Assembly (NCBI RefSeq): GCF_958298935.1
Contig: NC_084927.1
Location: 35,158,501-35,222,500, forward strand
Origin: Phragmites australis
Lineage: Eukaryota; Streptophyta; Magnoliopsida; Poales; Poaceae
Direction of reading: 5' to 3'
DNA: 64,000 nt
In this document: piece after piece, positions 35,661 to 48,405 of the stretch
Numbering within the stretch: the stretch's first letter is position 1
How the letters are laid out: each line of letters starts with the position of its first letter
Position numbers and translations under genes: made by a program
Notes under the pieces: model-generated
The model's input: only the letters and a program-made list of their open reading frames with translations
What the model was told of the DNA's origin: nothing
Database searches by the model: none

Positions 35661-38600
35661 ACGGTATTTGGACTCTGCGGATCATCGGGGAACTGGGGTG
35701 CTCGGGAACCTAGAGGCTACGGTCCCGAGCACCTTCCCCTGGGACTTAGTTTCTTCTTTATCCTGCAGGGTGGATCTCGCGGGATGGTGACATGTGGCGG
35801 ACGGCCGGCCCGGTCTTCGGGACTCAGGGACCCCTGGTTCCTAATACACCGACAACCAAGCACTCCGTTTGACCTCAACCATCCCGTCGTCGGTCGCTAA
35901 GTTGCATCCATCATCTGCACAATATAAGATAAGCATATGCATATCTCGAACTCCATTATAGACTAATCCATAACCAAAATCCTGAGTCAATGTACATCTC
36001 AGAAAAATCGTAAAACACCGGATTTTCGGTGTTGACGCCTCCTCAACGCAGGATCATCCGGCATGTTCAATCTAGCAGACTGGCTATCTTGTAACATCTC
36101 TGCAAGAAATACTCCAGCGTACACTTCATCCCATTATTGGACCATCCAACGAGTTCACTTTCACCAGACCTCCATTCTGTAAGAAATAGTCCAACGTGCA
36201 TTACTCTTTATCGCCAGATCATCCGATGAGTTTAAATCCAACAGAGTCGACTTACAATCTCTCTGCAAAAAATGCTCCAGCGTATATTCTTATACATCAT
36301 GGACCATCCGACGTGTGCTTCAATTTCTGCCTCTGTGATGAAAAGTTCCAGTGTGAACCTCATGTAAACGTCGAACATTCTGGCGTGTACAAAATCCTAA
36401 ACACCAGATCATTCGGCATGTACAATTTTTCTAGACTCAAAGATAAACACGTCAACTTAATTTCTCTATACAACTTTGATTAGCCATAATTATAATTACA
36501 ACACATATACATACTCATACAATCCACAAATTAACAAATCAAAATAACAATATTATCAATTATTCGTCACATATAAACTAAAAAATATTTTAACTTGTTT
36601 TCTCACAACAAGAAGCAAGCTAGATTTTAAGTGCTAACCACCACATGTGCAAACGGAAGGACTGTTCATAGCTTCAGTAGGCAAAAATCAAATTATTTCG
36701 CTTGCCGACAGGGTATTATTTCTGCAAATTTTCAAAAACTAATATTATTTTTGTATTTTCCATTATTTTAATATTATTTAAAAAAATTCGTAGTCTCATC
36801 GCTTCGCTAGGCTTCCATATTCGTCTGTTTATCTATTCACTCGGTGGCTAAAAGGTCAACGATCACCTGACTAGATAGCAAAAGCCAACGAGTATCAGTC
36901 TCTATGAACGGGCGTTAGTCGAGGCATGGATTAAGTTTCGAAGGCAAATCGAACACATAGCATTTTTATCATAATATTTTACCATGACAATGACATATAG
37001 AAACATCTTTTCTCCAACTTAAAAAATCAGCAGTTTTCCTTCTTCCCGCGTCACTTTTTTTTTACACTCCCGAAATTTTCGCTTCCCCAATCGTCCGCTC
37101 CAATTTTCGTCCGCCCGCTCGCACCTTCGTCCGTCCGCGCCCCCGCTTGTCAGTCTCCGCGTCATCGTCCGCCCGCACACTCGCCCGCAGGGCCATGTCC
37201 TTCGTCCGCCCGCCCGCGTCGGCCCACGTCGCTCCTTCCTCGATCCTTCGTCCGCCCGATCGCACCCAACGACACTTCATCCAAACCCTAGCGCTGATGG
37301 CCATGGCCCCCGCCGCCCGCGCATCGACACCGGCATGAGGCGAATCGAGGCGCCCCTCTACCCTGCGCGTGCCCTCGAATGCGTGGACGGCCTGCCCACC
37401 TCGGCGGGTTCGATCCCCAATAATATGGCCCGTCAATGGCAAGAACCGCATCCGTGGGACGCCGAGTCGTTCGTTTGCTTGAGCAAGTTTCGGTCTTCCG
37501 GCACACGCGCACCATTTGCTAGCTCAAGGAAGCCGGCAGGGAGGGCAGTGCAGCCGTGCTTGGCGTCGATTGCAGCACATCCACCTTGACGAAAGGCAGA
37601 TAGTGGACGGCAAGGTGCGGCCTTTTATTATCTAGATCCAGCGATACCTCATGCATGCTGTGAATAAATCCAATTCTGCTGGTGCTTGCTCATGTCTAGC
37701 TGATAGGGGTTTATTTTTCTCTTGCAGCAAATCCACTATCCAATGCATCGGCTGGGTCTGCGGACATGGCCGGGGGCTCCCCCCAATCCTCCTCTGCCAT
37801 CGCGTCGCCGTCCCTTGCCCCCTTTCCTCCTTTACCCTGATGCCTTCTCTAGGTTCTTTTTTTTTTTTTGGTTGGAATGATGTTTTCTTGATGGCAGCAA
37901 AGGCTTCAAAAGTGGAGAATCAAGATTGATCGATTCTTCTACTGCTCCCATGTTGCCATATCTTTATGGTTCATTTTTTATTTAATGAACCATGTTCTGT
38001 ATGTATATGTCCAGCATATGATTTATTTATGGCGAAGTGTGTCAATGATCAGGAGAGAAATCAAGGAGCAGGGTCTGAAGATGATCAGTGGTTTCACTTG
38101 GATTGCTAATCTAGAATTGTTTGGGGAGACACAGGAATAGCTCTGCTCACCATATTAGGCTGCATCTTACTATTACGATCTTTGGCTGGTTGGTCTTTAT
38201 ATCAAGTTGTTTCCTACTGTATTCTTTTCTAAGAAAAGTATTCGGTTAACTTCATTGAGGAATTAGATAGTTATTTCTATATTGATAAATCAAATACCTT
38301 ATATATGTGTTTACTAAACATAATTCTCCTCTTAGTTGCCTTATGAAATTTCTTTGTTCTTCCAAATGCAATGTCAAGTTTTGAACATAGATTTGCTTTG
38401 AATCATTGTTAACTGATGAACCGTAGGTAGGCTGCCATATTGATGTGAAATTTCAGAGGGCAATGCAAGAAAAGGACTCAATTGCTGGACCAACCATTTC
38501 TGTTCTGAAGTTGTCTTTGTTCACTGTTTATATATCATGGGAGAAAACGAGTATGAAGCCCTATACGTTGTTTTGTGCTTCCTATAATTACTAATTACTT

Positions 38601-39516
38601 CTTATGTTGTGCGAAGAATAATCATTTAGTTCATCATATCTAAATTGTTGCATTAGTTTCTGGTTGTTGCCCGTGATTGGCAAAGATTTAATCTGTCGAG
38701 TCTGCTGCCAATGTTGCTCCAATATATATCATCAGGCAACAATCATCTTATGGCAAGTTCCATGATGTTTAATTAGTTCCTTGGTCTTTGGATGTGTTGA
38801 CGAGAACTAAAATAACCCTTTATGTGAATGAAGTTTGCAGTAATGTAAATTTTGCAATAATGAGCTTCGACATTCTACAAGCAGATGGGCTTTAGGGTGC
38901 TTTTTTGCATGAGCGAGGTGTTGTGGCAGGAAAGGACAGTGGCATCCACTTAGCATTATTGTTTCGCCATGCAGGGTACGTGCTTTTTTAACTTTGCTTT
39001 ATAGGGTTTCATTAGTTTCCAAAATGATTGGCGAAAAACGAAATTGAGCCTTCAGGGTTGCTCCTTCTGCAATGTTAATGCAGCTGTTTTTATCTACTAA
39101 CTAATTTATTCAACCCAGATCACCTGGATGTTATTGGCTCTAGTATTTAGTAGAAGCATGATTAATCCTATTTTACTGCATTACAATCTCATGCTTTGTA
39201 AAGATAGTGAGTTTCGTCTTCCCATCTTCCAATTAACATAAAACTAGGAAAAACAACAGCAAAATGGGTATGGTCAGGCTAGATGAAAATGAGGTTCATG
39301 TTTCAGGTTTTCTTTCCTGTTAAGATTCTGGTTTCTACCGACCGCATACGAGTGAAGTTGAATGCACATGGTAATGGGTCAGAAGTCAGAACTACTGAAG
39401 TTCCCATCTTTTCTTCAAATTATTTGCATTCATGTAAGTTTCAAGTATGGCAGTGTCTGCTTGGATAGCTAGCTACATTGTTACATAAATTTGGCCCTTC
39501 CTTTGTAGCATCCCCA

Positions 39517-39534
39517 CCCCCCCCCCCCCCCCCC
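39517..39534. repeat. Poly-C run of 18
   Basis: Eighteen consecutive C bases. Comparable G runs occur at 45665-45680 and 60454-60470. Confidence 0.85.
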
Positions 39535-41399
39535 AACCAAATTACTTGTTCTGGTCTGTGCTGTTTCAAGGTTGAGCGGCTGCTTCAGTATATAGGAGCA
39601 TGGCAAGTGAGAGTGAGTGTTCGAGTTCTGCAAGTGCATATAACAGTGACGAAAATCTACATAACAAACACTTTCTTGAAGTTGCCGCATGATCTCATTT
39701 AATTGAGACAATACCAAACTCGAGTTCTCGTTTTCTTTGTCAACGGTGGTTGAGGACACCTTGTGATATCAATGGGTCAACTTTCATTTAAACGTGCATC
39801 CAGTGTACTACTTCGTTTTGTCTGTCTCAAGATTGATGATTATTTAGAAGGCTTCCAATGGCTAGATAGATGCTTTAGACTTACATAAACGCTAATCAAT
39901 AATGGATAAAAAAAAATTCTTGGTACACATACATTTAATCTTCGTTATTACCACACCCCTTCATTATGAGTGTGGATTGCATGCTTAAGGACATGAGAGG
40001 ATGGTCCTGATTGCAGGTTCTTGTGCTGCAGATGTATAGAAGCTAATGTTTTTCTTTTCCTGAATGATCATTCCTTTCATTTTGCCATCTCTATAATACT
40101 GATAATGTGGCCACATATACTTGTCTTAAGATGTCCAATGTTTTTACAGTGGCTGGCTCGCTGCTTTTTTCAGGCACTAGTTGGGAGGCACGTCATCGAC
40201 GGCTTCAGGGGGTTCATGCCCAGTGCCGGGGACATGCGGACCATCAAGTGAAATGCCTACAGGGGCTGCTGCAGTTTCAACTGCATGGACAACAGGCAAC
40301 GACGCTACTCCTCCCAGCACTGCGCGTCCTAATGCACCCACCTGTTGTGGGGAAGAGACAGGTCCGAATGAGCTAGGCCGGGGAGGATGTCGCCGCGCCG
40401 GGGGGCCACCGCGCCAACGCCCTGCGCTATTAGCAAGACCGACTGCACCAGACCTGGAGTTCTCTGCACTGGTGGAGGTGGATCAGAGGCTTGAGGGCAG
40501 ATCTGGACGGGAATGATCGCGAAGGTGTGCGGGAAAAAGTTTGTGGGAAGCAGAGGTTTCCAAAATTGAAGCGCTGATGATTGGGTAAAGGTTAAGGTGT
40601 GACAGAGAATATCATGATTTGTAGAACCGTAATTTGTGGATCCATGATTTGTGGAGGGGGATCCCTATGGGATTTTTTGGGTGGATGTAGAAATATGAGG
40701 AGTGCAGTGAAGGTGTCTCGGCCGTTAGATGCAATGTTTGGCTCATGAAACAAATACTATTTGTTGGATGCAATTAATGAGAATTAATCTGAGGGTGTTT
40801 ATTGTTCTGTGTACACTATTTGGGGTGGATGTAAGATAGTTTCAACTCACTCTTTTATAATTTATATAGATATAGATATAGATATAGATTAACTTTTCTA
40901 GCTCATATTGAACAAAAATGTAACGAAGGTTTCATTGGGATATAAACAAACAGTAATTACTAACACTAGACGGCTGGTATGGTTATAAGGAGAGTTGAGA
41001 CCGGAAGATGAAGCGGTCCCTCTCCTTGTAACCATCAACCACATCTACAGAAGCATGTATATATATTACTTTGACTGTAGTTTCATCATGCTATCACCTT
41101 AATAGTTATTTATTGTGCCTCATACAAAAGCTTAATTGGCATATGTTTGCATGTGATCATGAAGAGGTTTAACTTGTTGAAGAAAGGAGTAGTGTTTGCC
41201 ACTTCTGTTCATATCATTCCGTTTGTTGATCTCAGAACAAATTTGCAACCATATTTTAAAATGCAAGTAGGTAAAATTCTTCTAGAGGGCATGGTGGGTA
41301 TAATCGTTTGCAAGCAATAAAAATCCTTCAGATATATCATTTATGTGTAAAATTTGGGTTTACGGTTCAACACACGGGCATTCACTAGTCATATATAAA

Positions 41400-42190
41400 A
41401 ATAACTAGTAAGGTTGCACACGCTAATAACGTGGCTAGCCTCGCTGTAATATTCTGTCGTGATAATATTTAATTAAAAATTAGTCTCTTTAGTTTTTATG
41501 AGGTTAGTGTCATTTAGTTACAAAATATATAAAATTAGAAGAAGAAATAAAAAATTATTTTAGTGAAAAAATATTTTTGTCGTAAACTTGTACCCGAATC
41601 GTATACATGTATTGGTTCGACTCGTATACGTTTTGATCAACTGTAAAAATAGTTCGTCAAGTGTAGACAGTCTAACCAAAATCAAAATGGGTTTGTTTTG
41701 TCAGTGTGTTGTGTCTTTCCTACTGCCTACTTGATATGATAACCTTGAGCTACTCGGTGTTTCTTAATTTATTATCTTAGTAACAATTTTGATTTTTTTT
41801 ATTTTTTATTATGAATTTTAACTATTGATTAATTGTATTTTACATGGACTCTAAATATTTTATTTAGGTATTTGTTTTTTAGAATAATTTGATTTTTTAT
41901 AAGACTATTTAATGGATCATTATTTTTTCTATTACCCAAATTTTAATTATTATTACTTTTATTTTATTTAGACTTTTTATTTAGATATTTTGCGTCTCAA
42001 ACCATATTGAAATCGAACTGCTAAATTTCTATTATTTTTTATTTCGAATTTAGTTATTTATTAATCTTATTTAATATTGACTCTTTAGTTTTTAAATTTA
42101 GTTATTTATTAATTGTATTTGATATGTGTTTTTTAATTTAATCTAGACTGTTAGAGATTCAATAAGTGATCTAGATTTTTTTTCAATTAA
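41400..42190. repeat. AT-rich dispersed repeat, copy 1
   Basis: It shares the blocks TTAAAAATTAGTCT, GAATTTAGTTATTTATTAAT, CGTATTTGAT-like and TCTAGACTGTTAGA with the reverse complement of 51270-51530. Part of the TTTAGTTATTTATTAAT block is tandemly duplicated here. Ends and class are not defined. Confidence 0.5.
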
Positions 42191-42626
42191 CATGATAATT
42201 TCATAATCTTAAGAGCGAACATGGTGGTCTATTTTTTTTCTCAAATAATAATATAATAGGTGACAGAAGGAATCATGGACATCCAGTTGCACCAGAACAA
42301 GAAAAATACTATGGAAACATCGATTCATGGGGATACAATTTGTCTGAACATTGCTGCTTGTTTATGTCTATATTATACATCATGATGGATCTCACCAAAG
42401 CCAATCAAATGGAACCATAACTCCAGAACTAAAGTAAGATACAGAAGCAGCAAGGCTCCAGCCGGCCCACAAAGGCCAACTTTATCACTTGTTCTAGTCT
42501 TGTGCATGCGTTACAGATTACTCTAAAACAGGAAAACTGAAGCATCTAAGTACTCTTGAGATTATTCCTTGGATTCAATTCTAGGTTTACAATGTTTCAC
42601 CTTTTGGTTCCAGCCTCTTGGCAGCT

Positions 42627-45600
42627 CTAGATCTTCTGCTTGAGCACTTGGCGGAGCTGGACCTTCTGGTTCTCCATCCGTGCCTCCATGAGCTTTGCCT
42701 TCAAGCTGTGTTTCTGGGACGTCCGCGGGTACTCTATACAGCCCTTGAAGCCCCGGTTGAATTGAATGTTCATGGAGCCCGGTGAGCTCCATTGCCCTAC
42801 GCTCGGTGGACTGAGTCCTATTTCCTGAATGCCACTTTCAACAGTAGAATAAGTCCCGACTGAGAGCCTTACATTTGATGATCTCACATTTACTGTTTCA
42901 ACTGCATCCTTCTTGCATATTTCGCTGTTCTTTGGTCGGGATGACTTCCAGAGTTTTGATATGGCTGATTCTTTCTTCTTTGGTTGGTTCATGTTTGCCA
43001 GGTATGCATCGGTCAACTCATCCTTTAGCTTCTCGTTTTCCCTATACACAAAATCATTTCTGCTCTTCCAAGACATGCTTCCATCATAGATCTTGTTGAC
43101 TGATGGTTCGCTTCCGTCAGGTGAACCCCTTGAACCCTGCATATCAACATGGCTTATTGTCTCCCAGCTACTGCCATCTTCATTGTCGCTTTCATCTTGA
43201 GGGCTTTTATTTGAGTACACCTGGGCTTTCTTTTCAAGGAATATATCTGTCATTGGGCTAGCCTCTTGGATTTCTGATTCACATATGGCAGAGCTATTCT
43301 TGTAGCATGGCTCAATCTCCTTGATGACAGGCTCCTCACTTGGACGCAGCTCTTCAAAAATGGAAAACATGTCTTCTGATGCTGCTGGTGGGTCATATCT
43401 GAATTCAGTATCTTGGGCTCTGACCGACTTGATCGCCTGTATTATGTTCTCTGCTTCCTCAACTACCATGATATCTCTTTTAGCACAACTGCATGCAGCA
43501 ATAAAAGCCTCAACATCCTGTTGCAATGTGCTCAATTGTGTGTATTTGGCATCGAGAGTGAGTTTTGCATCAATAAGCTTCATCTGCACCCGTTCTTCAC
43601 GCCACACCTCAGCCATCTGCAGCATCTTCCGCTCCTCATCTACCTCCTCTCGCAGCTTCAGGGAGTCCTGTTTTAAGGCCTCAATCTGAGCTTTGTCTTC
43701 CTCCACCTCTCTTGCGAGCTCATTGCACACCTCCTCAATGAGCTCACGCGCCTTTCTCTCTTTCTCATACTCTTGCAACAGCTGATTCGCTGACATCTTG
43801 GCCTCCTTCAGCTCATTGACGAGTTTCAAGTTGATCATCTCAAGCCGCCTCCTGTTTTTCTTCTCATGGTCCAGATCAGCTTTCATATCCTCAAGAATAG
43901 CACGCACCTTCGCATGCTCTCTGTTCCTCCAAGCCGCTTTCTCCTCTGTGAGTTTCTTGAACAAGTGGTCAAGCTTCTTCTTAGCTGCCCGCCGCTCAGT
44001 TTCCAGCTCACTTACCCGGTCACGTGCTTGCTGGAGCTCCATCTGGAGGTTAGCAACATAAGTTGTGTCTTGCTGTTCATCCAGAAGATTTAGTTGACTT
44101 GCTATAAGATAGGCATCATGTGATTCCATTCCCTTTATGCCCTCAGGCTCCCATTTTGTTGCGTTCTCCATGGTGATGACTGGTAGCACAGCTGAAGTAG
44201 CATGAAGCTGTACCTGCAGAATTTGTTCTGTCAATCATCTTACAGGCCGATATAGGTAAAAGTAGTTAATGTTGTTGGTTGGTTCTGTTCTCACCTTGTG
44301 GAGCTCTCCACTCTTCCGCTCCAAAACAGAAATGGGGCTTGAAACCTCATTCTTAGGACTCTGGTGATGACCCAGAGTGTTTTGTTTAAGGAGCTGGACT
44401 TGTAGATGTCTTGGGATATGCTGTTCATATAGGCAAGTGAGACAAATAAGCCACATAAGCAATTATGGAATTCATCACACTTTATCTTAAAAAATTACTT
44501 GTGCGGTAAGATATACACTCAATTGTTCCATGATTAAGCAAATCTATTCAGAGAGAAGCAATAGATCTGTATATGTTCATTTTACTATTTCTTACTGTAA
44601 CCTGAAAGGGACAATAAAAGTCTTACATCACATATATGTTTAAGCAAAAAAAAGAAAAGATGAATTGACAAGGGACATTCTCAAAAGAACAAAGGGAATC
44701 TAAAGGGACCCAAACAATCATCACATGGAGACCCCTCTCAAATCAAATCATTCACGCGGAACCAAAATCCGGACCTACATCTATAGCATTGGTATCACAT
44801 TTGCTGGGTAGCATTTCTAATCCAACCTAAGGTCCAAAATTCAAAAACCATTTGCTGGAACTACGATAGTCTCCAATCGCACGAGACTAGAGTCTCCAAT
44901 AGCACGAGCTGCACGAGACAAGCAGCTAAACATGACCACATGGCTGAACCCATCATACACACGTGTTGCTGCACGGCACAAGAGTTCAGTCATTTTGGCC
45001 CGTTGTTCAGAAGCTCTCACTTGCCAATCCGTGCAAGATCCAAAATACGAGCGGCGCTCTTTCCACAAAGCCATTCGGTAAAAATGGATATGTACTGATC
45101 GCCAACCATAAAAGTCTAAAAACACACGGGCATGGAGAGGATCCGATGATTGGGGCCCATTTCGGAATCACATGAGGAGATCCGAGCACAGAAAAAATGC
45201 AGCTGCCTTTTGGATCGGTAAATTTATATGATAACGATCAGGGGCATCTTACTGTGGCTGCATCACGGCTGCCTTCATAAATGGCCATGCTTCAGTGCGA
45301 CGCATCTAACGTTCAGGCGACTACTAAATTCGTCGACGTTGCAGTGGGCAGTGTTGCTGCTGAGGCTTCAATGTGGAGACTGACTTAATGCTGGATTTGA
45401 CTACACAAATCGAGTATAGGCAAATTAAGCACCTAAAATTAGCAAACAAGTGCAGTGTAATGAGGGAGTTAACCCAAAGTTACTCAAGCATTGCAAGAGA
45501 TCTATGTCCTAGGGCACCAAGTTAGCATGTTTTGACTACAAATCTCAACACTAGCTAAAAAAAATCGTATAAACAGCACAAAACCAAGGACAATATCTCA

Positions 45601-46138
45601 CATTTCTTCTCTAAACACCAAAATGATTCAGCTTAAAAAGTAGGTCGGGAAAAAGAAGACAATAGGGGGGGGGGGGGGGGAAGCGCACAAAGCCTCCAAT
45701 GACCATCTCAAATTCTCAACACCAAGACGACAGAAGCAAACTGGAAAGCAGGCGACGAACAGTTGAAGTCGACGTGTATACAACTATACATACCTCGACT
45801 CCCACGCGGACCCTCCTCTCGCCACCTCCCGCGCCCCCTACCACCGCCTCGGGAGGCCGCAGCCGCCACACCCCGGCGGCAAGCCTCCGCACTGACACCC
45901 CCTGCGCCCTCGTCTCCCGTGCGGCCCCCGCTTCGTCGCCAGCCTTCCCCTCACCGCCGCCGCCCACATCCCATTTCAGCAGCGGCGTCGCGGGCCCGCT
46001 CCGCCGCCCGCCGCCGACCGAAGCCGAGGCCTTGAGCGGTCGCCGGCGCAACCGGCGCGGCGTCCTGAGAGACGGCGCCGCGGGGGTTGCGGCGGAGGAG
46101 GCGGCGGCGGCGGCAGCGGAGCGGTTCCTGGAGCTCAT
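42627..46138 (-). CDS. Long coiled-coil protein, At5g41620-like (USO1-like annotation)
   Basis: Exons 46138-45794, 44420-44295 and 44213-42627 join in frame to 685 residues, all GT-AG. Residues 1 to about 115 are Ala/Arg/Gly-rich and include SVRRLAAGVWRLR, the kind of N-terminal motif seen in this plant family. From about 205 to 430 the sequence is a nearly continuous coiled coil rich in Glu, Lys, Arg and Leu (LQMELQQARDRVSELETERR begins it). A Ser-rich acidic linker follows, and the C-terminus ends with a basic helix (KAKLMEARMENQKVQLRQVL, about 660-680). The family is plant-specific, often named intracellular transport protein USO1-like by similarity to coiled coils only; its function is not established. 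No membrane segment. Intron 1 (45793-44421) contains a 16-base G run. The start has no competing upstream in-frame ATG. Confidence 0.88.
45665..45680. repeat. Poly-G run of 16 in intron 1 of the coiled-coil gene
   Basis: Sixteen consecutive G bases on the plus strand, so a C run in the transcript of the minus-strand gene. It lies about 115 bases inside intron 1. Confidence 0.85.
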
Positions 46139-48107
46139 CTGCGGCTAGGGCTCGGGACGGCGCGCGCCGGCGGCATCGGTAGGAGGCAGAACGCTAGAGC
46201 AGGCAGTGGAGACGGCACACGCACAGTGGTGTGGAAGCGAAGCGGGGAGAGAGACGTTGGGGGTGCGGAGGCGTTGGGAAATGGGAGGGAGGGTAAGGTA
46301 AGGTAAGCGACGTGGGGAGAAGTAAAAGGCCCAGGACACATGGAGTGGTGTTTCGTTTTGGGGGCGCGTGTGGGGGTAGACTTGGAAGGACGGATTTGGG
46401 CCTCGGCGCGGCTAGGGGTAGGATGGGGATTTTGGGCTTCTGTCTGGTCTGATCAATGTGGCCGTGCAATCTTCTGTCTCGTGATTCCTGCAGGCCGGAG
46501 CAGTGCAGCTGCATCCTATCATGTCATGTCGTCGGAGAATTTACGTTTTTCCAGGTACGTTAGGCACTTTGATTTAACTTACAGATTTTGAATGGTGATT
46601 ATAATTTATAAACTGAAATAAATAGATAAATTGAGCAATTTAATTTTTAATAATTCAATCTCTAGATTGTAGCAATTTAATAATATTTTTTACCAACTTA
46701 TACGGATCAGACACTCTAATTTTTATAATCTATGATTAAAAAATATTTTTTTAAAATCTCTAACTAAAACCAACATATCTTCGGTACCTTACCTGCAAAC
46801 TGAGCATACTTTAGTATACTAGTATGTTCATATAAATAGTTCGACTGTTGTGACTTTCTGCAGAAAATTACGATCCATAACCGACCTAACCATTTTTACG
46901 TTGCTCTTGATTCCAGAAAAATTCTTTCACCGTGTTGTCGGCGGAAATACGGACGACCACTCACGCATGGATCAACGAGGCGGAGGGCGCCAGCCAACTA
47001 ACCACGTCAAGATACTGTCGAGTGACAATGCACCTGGGTCCCATCTCAGAACCAGAGAGCCCAGGCACATGACGTGTCACCGTCAGCCCGTCGCCGCCTC
47101 CGGCGGTCACGCCCCTTAAAAACGGAGCGCAATAACGTCCCGTTGAATCCGTCCCATCCAATCCATCCGCCCTGATGCTCCCCGCTCCAGATCCGAACGC
47201 CCACCACGACGCCTCCCGCGTCGGCTAGCCCACGACCCCAACGTGGCCCCCGCGCGCACGAGCGCCCATGCTGTCCGGTGTTCGGACGCGGGCACGCGCG
47301 GGAAAAGGCATCCGAGGGGCGGAGCACGAGGAGGCTTGAGGCCCGCCCGCCACGTCGGACAGACGGCCCTCGCCTGTCAGCGGGGAGGACGACGTGGGTC
47401 CACGGGCCAGTGGGGCCCACGTGACTGCGGGTGGATGCCGCCCGTCGCGATCCATTGTGGCCGCGGGAATATAAAATCGTGGCGGGAAGGCGACGACGCC
47501 GTGCGTCTCTGACGATGCATGGGGCGCTGTAAATTTTGAAGCAGCGGCACTGCGATTCTGCTTTTCTGCGAATGGAACAGTGAGGCTGCTTCGTTCCAAA
47601 AAATTTTAAAAAAAAACAGTCGAGGCGCGTGCAGTTCAAAATTGAAACCAAGGGCGCAAAGGTAAAACTCTAACTGGGGTTAAAATTGTACAAACACAGT
47701 TGCGATTTTGTGTTCATCCAGATTTTTTAAAGGTAACTGACGGAAGATTTGCTAATTTTATATTAATATAGAGGAGTAGAAGATTCATAATAATAGACTA
47801 AACAAAATAATTAGTACAGCATAAAAAAAAGACGTAAGGCTCTTAGCTCTGCAATGCACCATGCACTAGTCTTCTCCTTGATTTTTGCACCAAGACGATA
47901 GTCGAATTCTTATAATATTAAAAAAAACTCTCTCATTCTGTTCGTTTCATAGGCCCATATTATCAAAATGATAGTCCTATACGGCACCACTTGTTTATCC
48001 AGATTAAGGCAGTACATATGTACATCGATAATAGTTTTTTTTCTTCATAATACAAGGTACATATATATAGTCATGAACATGATGAGAGGAGACAAATGGC
48101 GGACATG

Positions 48108-48405
48108 GGTAAAACCATCTCTAGCAGTTACCTTAAATTTTTATCATCAAAAATACTATTACAGCATCCACTGTCACTATTACAGCATCCTTTATTTTTT
48201 CATCTACAGCAGCTACCCTATTTCCTACCTTCTACTACTCTTTTCCTCCCTCCGAACCCCCTGTCAGCCTCTATAAACAGTACTTCTACAGTGTTGCTAC
48301 ATCTATGTGAGCAGTACTGCTACAATATTGCTACAGTGTTGTGTACTGCAAGCTACTGTAGCACTGAGTAACTCCCCTGCTGGAGTTGGCAGTGCTCTTC
48401 TTTGG
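48108..48405. mobile_element. MITE-like block with CTACAGT repeats
   Basis: The left end (GTAAAACCATCTCTAGCAGTT) and inverted right end (GCACTGCCAACTCCAGCAGG) are imperfectly similar. The interior is full of CTACAG, TGCTACAGT and GCTACTGTAGC words, a texture common in grass MITEs. Family uncertain. Confidence 0.35.

Larger units (their letters stand above)
34067..35854 (-). mobile_element. Solo LTR, 1,788 bp, with target duplication ACCAA
   Basis: It begins TGTCGG and ends CCGACA, and is flanked by ACCAA at 34062-34066 and 35855-35859. No internal region or second LTR is present, so it arose by LTR-LTR recombination. A minus-strand TATA box CTATAAAAGG (34468-34477) puts U3 to its right, where a 73-bp tandem array lies, and R-U5 to its left. 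It is nested in the copia-like relic, so it is the younger insertion. Superfamily not assignable without internal domains. Confidence 0.9.
33140..36480 (-). mobile_element. Copia-like LTR relic A, split by a solo LTR
   Basis: Reverse-complementing 33.1-34.07 kb and 35.86-36.0 kb gives a sequence that runs in parallel with 62.4-63.4 kb. Shared words include GTGCAG-TGATGGATGCAACTT, GCTTGCTTAAGGTGTAAGCA, GAGTCACG, GAGGCGAA-CTAAGTCA and AAAATAGA-CAAAATG. The two parts were once contiguous; TTGGT at the break is the target of the solo LTR. The style recalls LTRs of SIRE/Maximus copia elements (from memory). The part 36.0-36.48 kb, with repeated CATCCG and CTCCAGCGT words, probably belongs to the same element. 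No coding domain remains. Confidence 0.7.
36481..42560. other. Intergenic; GC-rich island and AT-rich repeats, no supported gene
   Basis: A GC-rich block at 37060-37600 with repeated CGTCCGCCCGC words, and another GC-rich block at 40180-40510, flank about 2.5 kb of intron-like AT-rich DNA. This resembles a gene or captured gene piece, but I could not build an in-frame model or see a domain. An ATAGAT microsatellite (about 40867-40889) and an 18-base C run (39517-39534) occur. From 41.4 to 42.2 kb the DNA is very AT-rich and related to 51.27-51.53 kb. Confidence 0.45.

Noticed and set aside
47046..47651. 201-codon minus-strand frame in the GC island
   Set aside because: Arg/Gly/Pro-rich composition expected from GC-rich DNA, no recognisable domain, and overlapping promoter-like motifs on the other strand.
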